64,000 bases of DNA from Hyposmocoma kahamanoa (taxonomy: Eukaryota; Arthropoda; Insecta; Lepidoptera; Cosmopterigidae): NCBI RefSeq assembly GCF_003589595.1, contig NW_020653715.1, positions 3,340,230 to 3,404,229 of the forward strand, given 5' to 3'. Under the pieces are notes generated by a model that did no database searches, was not told the DNA's origin, and worked only from the letters and a program-made list of their open reading frames with translations. This document shows positions 25,801 through 37,800 of the stretch, one piece after another (position 1 is the stretch's first letter; the number at the start of each line of letters is the position of its first letter). Both the position numbers and the translations under genes were made by a program.

Positions 25801-28800
25801 TATAATAATATTAATTTTGTATATGTGTCGCTAAATTCAGCAATGAAATTCTATGCATTTTGAATAATAAAATATGACAGCTTATACATATTGTACGGTG
25901 ATTACAGATGTGCCAAATGTTATACCGTGTATTGAAACGAGACTCTTTCATCGTGAACCGAGAAGAGACTGTCAATGATCGCATACGACCATCAGCTCTT
26001 TACAGTGTTCTGTCTTCACACAGCATAAATCATACAAAACTGGAACTTTTGAAATGGAGGCCCACGCATGTGACTTCCGTGTCTAGTGTTATGACTGTCC
26101 GTACAGCTTTCGACTTAGATTACCTGGCAAATACCCGATTATCTCGTTCGTGTCGTAACAAGCTCGTAATTTTGTCTCCGTACCCCTCTGTACCGGGATT
26201 GAAAACCATTGTAAAACAATGGAGAAAACCAACAGATCAGCCTATTTATCTGGTGTCTGTAACCGACGAAGATAATATGGAAAAACTACCTGATACAAAT
26301 CTGGCGTTTAGTGTATTGTATAATGTGAGTATTTCTACTGGTTTTATACGAACATTGATCTTTTGGTCTACGTTAAATCTGTTTTTCTGTTCCATTAGGG
26401 TGTTTGGGGTGGTGAGTATTACTTGCCATGCCCTGAAGTGAAAGCAGTGGAAAATAGAATGGTACTTCAAAGCGGTCAAGTCGGTGATATTAACTCTATG
26501 TTCTGGATGGAAACCTCAGACGTTGAAAATTCTAAATTGAAAGTTGTGGTACGTCATTTTTATTTTAAAATTTCAATGTTTATTAATTACTATGAAAAAG
26601 TGGAAATTATAGTACACATACAATATAGAATGTTATACTTGAAAAGGTTGTGGACTTATAAATTATTACACAAGATTTAGCTTATTTAATGATTATAAAC
26701 GTAGTAAAGAACCAAAATTAGCGATTATTCGCGATAAAATTTGAAACAGCTCCGACTGTTGTGGCGGTTGAGCTGGGAGTGACCATGATACGAAAACAAA
26801 ATGAGAAAGTGAAGGAAGATCAAACAATTCAAATTTAAAATTTAAATACATGTAAAATAAAAAAATGATAGGATACAAGCGGAGAGAGGCGATACAAAAA
26901 GGTGAGATGACGGTGTAAGGAGGTCACACCGTCACATACTTATCTCTACAAGTAGTCACATTTCATGTAAAATAACAAGTTCCTTAGTGAGAGCTGGGCC
27001 CTGATTTTATTTCAAATCGGAAACGAATCGATTGAGTAGCCCATCCGCAATATTATACGCCTCGCGTTGGAAAAAACGCAGCTCCGATGGAGTCTGCACT
27101 AGATTGGGTACATGTGTTACAGATCACCAGGCTCACTCCTTAAGTGTATTAAGAACGTAACATCATATAAAATACATGCAAATTACAAAATAAAGCGTAG
27201 CATAGCAAGCACGAAACGTGTGCGCGTGCCAGTGTATATGCGTGTCCGTGTATGATTACAACTTATTCGAGTATAGTAAGGCTTTTTTAGTCGACTCTTA
27301 GTCGTGAGCGATCAGCCAGTAAGTAATAATTTATACAGTGAATATTAAGGATATTGTTTATCTTACTAGATAAGTAACCTCCTAAAAAATAAAAATGATG
27401 CTGTGCACCACTGGATATTGTAACCGAAGGACAGACAGTGTGTTTACGCCGAACAATGTTAATTTTGTTAGAGTGAGTCGTAGGGGATTTGGGTGTGCCA
27501 CCCATAGATATAGAAAAAAAGGGAGATATGTAATGACGCTATGTAAGATCGGGTGCCGATGTCGCCACTTTTTAGCTTGTGTACAATTCAAAGTTTACGC
27601 TCTATTATCTACTACCATAACTTAAAGATTTTGATTGTGTAGGGCTTAAAACGTGAAAACGACGTAAAACAATTTTAAAATTTAACAAAATTAAACTTAC
27701 ACTCACTTGAATAAGAGTTATATTACAATATTTTAGTATTTTTTTCATCCTGGTTCAGCCATTCACCAACAGGTGGCGTTTTAGTAAAAATGATATAATA
27801 AAAAAGTATATAATAGCTAACTATTACACGTTAGATGGCGCTTAAACTCATTTTTCGTTACACTAAGAACTCACGGAGCGGTTTTTACCCGCCGCGGGCC
27901 CGCGGCATCTGTAGAATGTTACAGTTAAGTATGTAAAATTAGTAGCACATTTCACGGCGCGTTTTACGCCTGTAGTGGTGACGGTTGCTCGCGGTTGCCG
28001 CGGCGGGGTACTAGTAGAACCGCGCAGGACGCGATGACCTGCGCGCTTGGCGACTGTCGTCGCCCGCACACTTTGGCGGTCGGTTAAGGCGCAATGTGGT
28101 GCAGGCGCCTGCGTGCGTAAGTTCTCTGTTAACCGCGCGATTTGCAATTAACTCCCACTAACTTCGCGGTCCGTTCCGCAATTGCAACGGTTTCGTGCCC
28201 GCAGCCGCGACAGCTACGTGCCCGCACAAACTTGCAGGGTCGTGAGTATTGAAATTTAACCGCTGTCTAGCAGCACCGGCGGGCGTGGATGGAAACCGCT
28301 CCGTGAATTGTTAACCTTACCTAATCGATAGTTGGAAACCATGTGGCTGTTTTTAATATTAAAAAAAATATTCCATTTTTCATACTATATCTACACAGGT
28401 ACTGGTGTATTATTAAATTTATATATTAATATAAATTATTTTTTTTTTAATGGCGGCCACTAGGCTTGGACCAGCGATCGTCGCCAGTGTCAATTTTCCA
28501 TTATACGTTACCACGGGTTCCTGAAGCTGTCACTGTCTAGAGTAAATTCGAAACATCAACGAATTTAATAAATTAAATTATGTTGTTTTTTTATGAAGGA
28601 TTTATGTAATTTTCTATAATTGTTTCTAGTTTATTTTGCATGCACATGTAAAATAAAGCCGATTTTATTTTATTTATTTTTTAAATGCATTTGCTATGGA
28701 AATTGAAACAAAGTCAGGAATAGTAATAAGAAAACCAATCTTTCGATTTTCCTGCACCTTCAACCAACCTTCTTTTATTTTAAACTCATTGGAAAAACTT

Positions 28801-31800
28801 AAAAATTAAAAATAGTCTACGTTTAATCTACGAGTACAATGGAATTTAAATATCTTAAATATCTAAAACACATAAATTTTTCTTCAAGCAACAGTAACAT
28901 ACAAATTGACATGGAATTGAAACGGTTGTCCGAAATATAAGTTGTGTTAAAGTTACTCGAAATAAAATGTTTAATAATAATAATAAAATAAATGAAATCA
29001 ATTTAATGTGAATGCTTTTCGCTTCGATATTTTAAGGACTTTAATTACAAAAGTCATAGTAAGAAATTCAAACATTTCAGTAAAAATTTATTGTCGATAA
29101 ACATCAGTCTTCGTAAATGAACATCACTATATTTGAATCTAGAAATTTTCCATGGAGACAAAAAGAAAACATTGAATAATAATAGAAATAGTGACTAAAA
29201 ATTGAAATAGCTCGTGGAATGTTAAATCACTGGTTTTAAAATTTTTCACTTCAATTTTTACAAGGTATATCGCTACAACTTGGCATTTTCACGTTCGAGA
29301 GATCTTGTATGTACAACGATCGCCATGTACTGTGGCGATGTTTGTAGGCGTGTCACCTCGATATGATCATTTTGACCATATCGAGGCGACGCGAACCACG
29401 CCCCCATACCATCTCCCCTTTTTTTCTATATCTGTGGTGCCACCTTACCTATTTCTACCGCCAAGCAGTAATGTGAGAATTACTGCGTTCCAGTTTTGAA
29501 GGGTGAGGGTGCTGGTGAAATTATTGGCATACGGAACTTGACAACTGATGTTTCCGACTGACGGGCGTAGTGACAATGCCCCTCAGATCCTTGCGATTTA
29601 AAGCTCTGAGTGACACTGCAACTATTATGGACAGGCATGTCGCTTACTCCCAGGTGCATGGCTTGTTCGTCCTGTCACTCGGTATCATAAAAAGATAATA
29701 TTTTTTATCTACAGGTTCATTACGCAGCGTTGAGCAATTTGGACATGCAAAAAGCGACCGGTGTGGTTTCTTCAGTCACAACTGATGGCCTTAACAGCAA
29801 TTGCTACGGCATGGACTTCAGTGGAGTGACTGAGAGGTAAATTAATTTAAAAAATTTAAACTTCAAGTACTTACTTTATTACCATTCCAAATGCCAAACT
29901 TAATTTACACATTAATATTTATTTGTCAATAATTAATCCCGCTTTATTTTCAAAACAGTGTCCAAATGTCATCCTATTCTTGTTATAGCGGCGAGCGAGT
30001 GATGGGTTTGCTACCTAGAGGTGCAGCAAGTACTACGGTGGTAGCAATCCCCGAACTGGTGTGGCCTGTCCCTAAACACTGGACCCTCGAAGACGCTGTC
30101 ACCGTACCCTCTGCTTTCGCTCACGCTTACTATATCCTTGTTAGTATACTGTGTTTCTTTCTTCTATTTCTCATCAAAGCATACTTAAATCTTATTGTCA
30201 GCAGTATAATTTGGCACTTTACTACGTGGTTTTTGATAACTACCACCACCGCTAATTCATATCATTCCTTGGTGGAACGCGAGTAAGGGATAAATCCAAA
30301 AGGCTAATTAATAATCTTTGTGTAGTGGACGAAAGCTAATATTTATGTACCACATAAACATACTTTATATAAATTGCCATGTAGCAAAATCTAAATAAGT
30401 GTAGATTATTGCGGATTGATGTGAAATCATCCGCAACACAACTAAGTGTCGATGTTTTTCAATTCGTAGCGCCTGAAACTTGACTTTGTTGGACATATGC
30501 ATTCCATATTAATTCACGGAGGAGCTGGTGCATTGGGACAAGCCCTGATCTCAATCGCGCTCTCGACGGGTAGCGAAGTATTTACTACAGTGAGCGACAT
30601 ATCGAAGAAGCGTTTCTTGACTAGACTCTTTCCACAACTGAAAGGTAAAACAATTATAAGTTTAATAGAAGTTGGATTATTCAAATATACAAAACTATTA
30701 AATATTTTATGTGGGACAGAAATTATTTCGAAACCGTTACTCATTTGCGATACTTAATTGAATTTTGGATATTAGAAATTCAACATCACATTGAGATCGT
30801 ATTCTTTGGCGTTGAGAATACAATTTATGGAGTGTATGGTGACGCCAAGCATAATGGTCAAAACATAAGTATTATTTATTTATTACCTACAGTATTATTT
30901 ATTTATTTATTTTATTTATTTATTTATTTTAAACACTAAGAATATTACAAAAATATATATACATCACACCCTTAAACCTACATTGGTTTGTCCGGGTGCT
31001 GCACGTTCTCCGTTGCTACCACCGTAGTACTTGTACTGTTTATTGTTTGAAACTTCATTATCTGGTATTTGTTTCAGAGGATCACATTTTCAATTCCCGT
31101 GATCCTTCATTCTCGGATATGGTCATGCTTCAGACCAATGGAAAGGGATGTTCTGCTGTTGTCACAGCAGCTAAAGGAGAACTTAAAGAGGTAAGGATAT
31201 TTTGCAATTTTACAGTCAAGAAGATCTATGTGGGACTAATTTGTGTCAATGATTAATAAGTAATTTGTTGCTAAATAACTTGTGATATTTTCCAGATGTA
31301 CTGCAAAGTATGCGAGCATTCTGGTTTCGTGTGCGATGTCGATCAGATTAACAGCCAAGAAAACTTTAGTTTCAAGATGAATTATCTAACTGGTGAACGA
31401 AATTACGCCCGCATTAATTTCAACGATGTTTTCGACGATCCTAAGACTATTAAAGTACGCAACGAACGATTTATTTATTGCATATCATATTGTCCATTTC
31501 TAATGGACGGGAAGTCATTATGAATCATACTTCACTAAATATAGTACATTATGACGCCCCGTAAGGGCATGGCAATATCATCGCAGAGAGTCTCACGCTG
31601 TTACGTTATAAGTACAGACGGCAGCACATCAAGCCACACATTGACGGATCCCGTTCCGTTACACTGGAGGTGATATTCAAACAAGTGTTGGAAAACCTGA
31701 AGAGCTGTTGACTGTTTCCATGACAATATTATATTTTAGTAATCAAGTTTAATTTAATTTAATTTAGTTATCGAAAATTACAAACTAACACACAAAGTCA

Positions 31801-34800
31801 TATTAATGTACGCATGCATTACATTTCTAACTATCCCAATACAATAAATTACTTATATCAATTCACATGAAATTTCACAAGTTGACATTTTTTGTTGACA
31901 TTGAATTGACAAATATACCAATAACAAACCAATCCTTTCTCTACTTTCCTTTTTTTTCTGTCGTTTAAGGAGCAATTTGTGCTTGTTTGATCTTTGCAAA
32001 TCAATTAAATATCTTACAGTCAATAGAAAGCAAACCATTGTGCGTATTAAAAAGACGTTTGTGGTTTTTCAGGCGATTCAAACTTTAATGAGCGAAGGTA
32101 TCGCCCGTGGCTTTGTGCGTCCTCTGTCGCGAGTGGTCTACGACGCAGTTGATGTTCCACGTGCGTTGAATCTATTGGCTTCATCGGCTCATCGTGGCCG
32201 AGTAGTACTGCGAATGCACCACAAAGTGATAGCCTCTCAGCCAAGGTAAGTATCGTTATTCCGAACTTTTCCCAGAACTCATTTCAGTTCCAGAACAGTA
32301 TTTAGGACATCTCGATCAGAACCACAGAACTATAAATACAGTAGAAGTGATTAGTTAGCGTCTGACGCGTGCCAATATAAGGTATCGAAAGACCTACTTG
32401 AGCTCAGTTCGCCATTTTCGCTTTGTATGATATGGTTCTGTCATTCTTTCGCGCAAATTCTCTAAAATCGCAGAAAATTGTCTTATTGTGCTATTATGGA
32501 GTGCAAAAATGGCAGCCGCACAAAAAATATTATCCATAGTAGTATTTCATATCATCGGTAAGTCTAATTTTAATAAATATTCAATTTTCTGTTTAACGAA
32601 TTGATTCAGATGTTAATCGTTCGTCGTAGTCCAGCTATAGGCCGCAAGATGGCAGCACGTCGAATAAAATTTCAATATAAAATCAAAACGTCGTAACTTG
32701 CAATAAAGATATTGAACTGTCAACCATATAGCGACTGGATAAAGTTTAAATTATATTAACAGTACATAATTTGTTACATCTTTATAAATTAGAAACTATG
32801 ACCAATCATTATTAAGATTTCGTAGTGTTTATCATTTGTTTGTGTGCATTTTGGCTACACAGCGGTTCCGATAGTTATCGAGGCTTAACTTAAGGCTCTT
32901 CCATTGTTTTTTTTTTCTTCTGTGATCAGAACGGACTGCCTTCTTGTTACCTTAAAGCGAGGTATGTCAACGCGAGCCCACATTTTAGGAGGTGAGATGT
33001 GGGGGACCGCCACGTGCGTCCCGCAACCTGCGCGCTGAGAATTAATATGAGTAAAATAAGAACGGCAGAGAAAACTTGACAGAGAGCCGACGTCGACGGG
33101 CGGGCAGTTTCCTTGTGCTCCTACCGGTAGGAGCACGAGGAAATAATATGTCCTTATGCTCCCACCGTGACGTCGTATCTAATAACTACATTGAACTAGA
33201 TAAAAAAATATCGAAATAAAAAATTCAAAAGTATCTTTATTTCGTAGGTAAGATGAAAAATTACACTTGAAATAGTCACTTTGAGTTCTTTCGTAAGGCA
33301 GATTCTCCTGAGAAGAATGATCAAGAAACTCTAGGGGTTGCTATTTAAAATTAATATACTAATTTAAATGTGTATGTACATTTAAATTACTATAGAAACA
33401 AACTGAAAGAGTTACATGGATCACTAACATGGATTTTTGTCATCCAAGTACCTGCGCAGAAGTTGTATAATATTAGTTACCTTTAGTATTAGTTTATAAA
33501 GTTTTTCTTTTACTATAGTTTTAAACGTCGTAAGTGGCAAAGTTTGAAAATCAACCGGAGACTTATTATATACGTAGATAGAAGCGTATACATTTTGTGA
33601 AATTGTGAAAACAGATATCAAGAACTAGTTTATTTTTATTCCCCTTATTAATGTTATTAGTATGTCTGTAACTATTTTTCATAAAGTGACTATTACTATT
33701 CTTCTTATCCCTCAAAGATGCTCAGGAGCCCAGATTGTAAATTGTCCTAAAAGCACGTGTTTGCGGTATAAAAATTCAATAAATATCGGCAATACCCCAA
33801 GCAAAATGTCATGTCATGAACTATGGAAGTAACTAAAGAAAATCAGCCTCGCAGTTTCTGTTTAAAAGTATTCGTATTTTTTTACAATATCAATTACGTA
33901 TAAATATAGGTGACAGTACATTAGTAGGAGCACGAGGACATATTTATCCTTTTGGTCCTACCAGTAGGAGCATAAGGACATATTAGTCATCGTGCTCCTA
34001 CCAGTAGTAGCACCCAGTAGGAGCATAAGGAAACGGTCGACGGGCGGCGCGACCCGTCGTTGAACCGTTGGGCAATTTTCAAATTTTGGGACAAATGTGA
34101 ATTTAACAACAATAACAACGCACACACTCAACATATTAATAACTACATGGTTTCAGTTGAAAACCAACATTTAGCAGTTTCGTTTCATTTAAAAATTACG
34201 TGCAAAGTTAAATATTTCATTCTGGAATGTTAGATTTTTATTTTAGCCTATTTCCAGGATTTTATATAATCGGGTGAAGTACATCCAGTCGAGTAACAAT
34301 TAGCACATTCTTTAGACAATATCCTTAGGTGTATCGTATATTCTGTAAGATCGTTATTTAATAGTAAATATCTAAACCGTTTGATTTAGCAAAACATATT
34401 TTCCGCTTCTCCTCCGGTGATTCTGCTTAAACGCTGTGTTCTGTAGAATGCTTTATTCATTTTTGTAGTCTTTTTTTATGCAAAATATATGTAATATTGC
34501 TATTGTCTTTTTATTTACAGGATCACCTGTTCGCCAGCACTATCGCACGTGGTGGTTTGTGCCGACGAAATTGTTGGCATCCAATTAGCTGACCGTTTGG
34601 TTCGTCGTGGAGCGAAGAAATTGTTATTACACGTCTGCGGATCCTCTGGTTATCTTCGACAAAAGATTCGGTATGATCTTTTCGAATGTGACGATTTATT
34701 AATTATCTAAAATAAATAAAATCTAGAAGTTATAAATCATAATATTGTTTTAGTTCATGGGAAAAGAATGGCGTGAACGTGCAAATCGTTTCTGCAGATT

Positions 34801-37800
34801 TAGACATGACGGGCGTGACGAATCTTTTGAATGTAAGCAATCAGACTGGACCAGTTGAGGGTATATATATGACGGTGAACAAATGTCATGGAAACAAAGT
34901 AGTTGACTATTTATCAACGTTGACAAATTTGGACTTGGTATCAAGGAAACTGTGCCCATCATTAAGGTGAGATTAAGTTACAGAAAGGGGGTTCGGTAAG
35001 GTAATAATCGAAATATAAATTAAAACAAAATTAAACAAATACAAAACCTAGTTTTGCAAACTACATAAATGAAATATGTTCCAGTTACACATTATATAAA
35101 TTGAATAAAACTCAAAAAGTACAAAATTGAACAGAAAAAATATTTAAGCTCATATTAAAATGTCTAATTAGAAAAACTTATTATAAAATCAATTATTACA
35201 TAAATGATACTAACGTATGGTGTACTTCCAGGTATTGAATGTATGTGATGATACAAAAAAATAATTCTTCTCAAGCGAAATTGACTTGCTAAGGTCTAGT
35301 GGCTTTTTGTTTAATGTAACGCTTTCAAGTGTAATTTGATTATCTACGAAATAAAAATACTTGATTTGATTTGAAAAGAAAGAGGTGGTATAACAAATTT
35401 TAATGTAAGATATTTGATGACGCGATGTGAGAAGCTCTAAAATAGTTAGAATTTTGTTTTTAGGTACTTCACAGTAATCAACTTAGGAAACAACATCGGA
35501 AGGAATACGTGTCTGGAGAGATCTCGTCTTGGCTTACCTGCTACAACAGTTGACTTACATGCGGTAAGTATATCTATTAATGACTGGTATTCAAAGGATT
35601 TTATGCCGACAGTACTTGCTGGCTCTGTGGGTACAACGAAATTTCATCATATTTTGGATATCAAATAATGAAATCCGATGACATCCAGTAGAGACAGTCT
35701 GTAACTTGTCAGATATTTATTTTTATACAATAATTGTCAAATCTAATCTGGTCTTATGTAGTCATTGTTAGTACCTCCACTTTCATCACACCCAACATCA
35801 TCACAATCAACTACAGGATAAACCTTTAACAGAAATAAAGATTTTTACACTCTTTACAACCTGTCGGTGAAGCAATTTTTTTATCCAATACCCGAGGCAT
35901 TGTAATGAAAATAATTAATCAATGTATATCAATTTTCAGTTTTTCAATTCTGAAGAAGCAGTGTCCGGAAAGCTGACGTGGCGTAGTTTGATCGACGCCA
36001 CTGAGGCTGCAGTATGCAGTGCTCAAGTGGATGTTGCTGCTTTCCCGCAGAGACGAGTGGCGAAGACAGTCACTGAACAAATAGCCGATTTGGCTGGTAA
36101 GATTTCAATAAAAAAGATAGAATGTAAATTTGTTGGTGCTGGTGAAATTACAGGCACATGGACTTGACAACTTGTGGTAACAAGCGCAGCGGTAGTGTTC
36201 CTCAGATCTTTGCGATTTAAAGTTCTGAGTGCTACTGCGCTTATCACCATGCGCACGACCTGTTCCTCCCGTCGCTTAGTATCATAAAAAAAGGAATTAA
36301 AACGTGGGCTTCATGTGTTTCATGGTCTCATGGTGATCATTAAGGGTTACCTGTGAAAAAAATTGTTGAAAATTTCGACATTTTCTTAAGGATTTTATTT
36401 TGTGCGGTTTTTCATGGTTTTTTTTAAAGAGTAGGAGTTATTATACTTATTGTCTGTATAATACATTACATTTAAATTACAGGTATACAATTATCGGATG
36501 ATCCTGAAATTACGCATCTTGTGAATCCTGCTAAAGCGTCAATAATTCAGACGTTCCTCAGAACTATGCATAATGTCCCTGTTGATGCTGAGGATTTCAT
36601 TACGTTGACAGCTGCTAAGTGAGTTGAATACTGCTTTAATATCAATGTCGAATGTCAGTTGTAATTATATAACATTGTAAGTCAGTCTTAAAACATTTTG
36701 ATGTAACATTAAGTTAATTGTATATCACGATGTTTTACTACTATGATATTCCATGGTAGTAAAACACGTGATATTCAATAAACTTAATATAACAATGATT
36801 AAAGCGACGTCTCTAATCAGTCGCTTGTAATTTGTAATTAAATAAAAATTAAATAAAAAGTAATTTGGGAGTACAATCTGGTATACAAATATCTATTCAG
36901 GCTCCCTATTAAAAAATACAATTTTTATGTTGCGGGTCATAAACTAATTAATGCTGCATTAGGTTCTATTTACTTTGAGGAAGTATTTGCAGATCTAGAT
37001 TTTGTGAATGACATTGTTGATAAATTTTATAAACTATTATTTGATATCATTGACAAATATGTCCCTAAAACTGTCACAAGGTCAAAAAGTGTAATTTTCT
37101 GCAGTGTTAATTTATGTTCGTGTTTAATAGTGTATTTTTGTTGGCGAATCTAATCAATGAATAAATAAATCGTTAAAAACCAATAACAAAGATACGTAAC
37201 AAGTACATGGAAAAATACGTAAGGTCGGCTGGTTAATTTCGTAGTTACGGTTCGGAGAGCGTCAGGCATAATAATTGCTGAAGGCGTTGGTTCGAATCCA
37301 GCAGGATCGAAATAATTTTTCTTAGTGTGTTAATGTTATTACTGTTACCTTTGTTTGCTTTACAAGGCTAAGAAGCATCGAAGAGTACCTAGGGAAAGCA
37401 GTAAGAAAGGAGTTGCATGGCCTGGGCACTTTTTACTCCTGCGAACACATCGATGAGTTAAAGGGTACCATTCCCGTGGTGCCGCTGCAGACTCTTATTG
37501 AAGCAGAGCCAGAGGTATTTAAATACAAGTTTAATTTGTAAAATAATTATTAAATTATGGGAGTCTAAAGGTGCGTACAGATCTGGCGAATGCGCCACAA
37601 ATGTGTGCGCGTGTTTGCAAAGGCTCGTGAGCTGCACACGTGTATTACGTTGCGATTTGTTCGCGCGCCACATATGTATCATCGATACTCGATGGCATGT
37701 ATTTAACAGTATGAGAGTACCATGCGTGCATGCAGCGCATTCGTCAGATCTGTACGCACCCTAAATAAGGATGATACCTACTACTCATTGGTCTTCATCG

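Noticed and set aside
31555..31735. Additional FAS exon in intron 29
   Set aside because: A short open segment ([16 protein letters not shown]) looks protein-like, but the ER domain joins perfectly from exon 29 to exon 30 without it and it lacks clear splice sites. It may be a repeat fragment.
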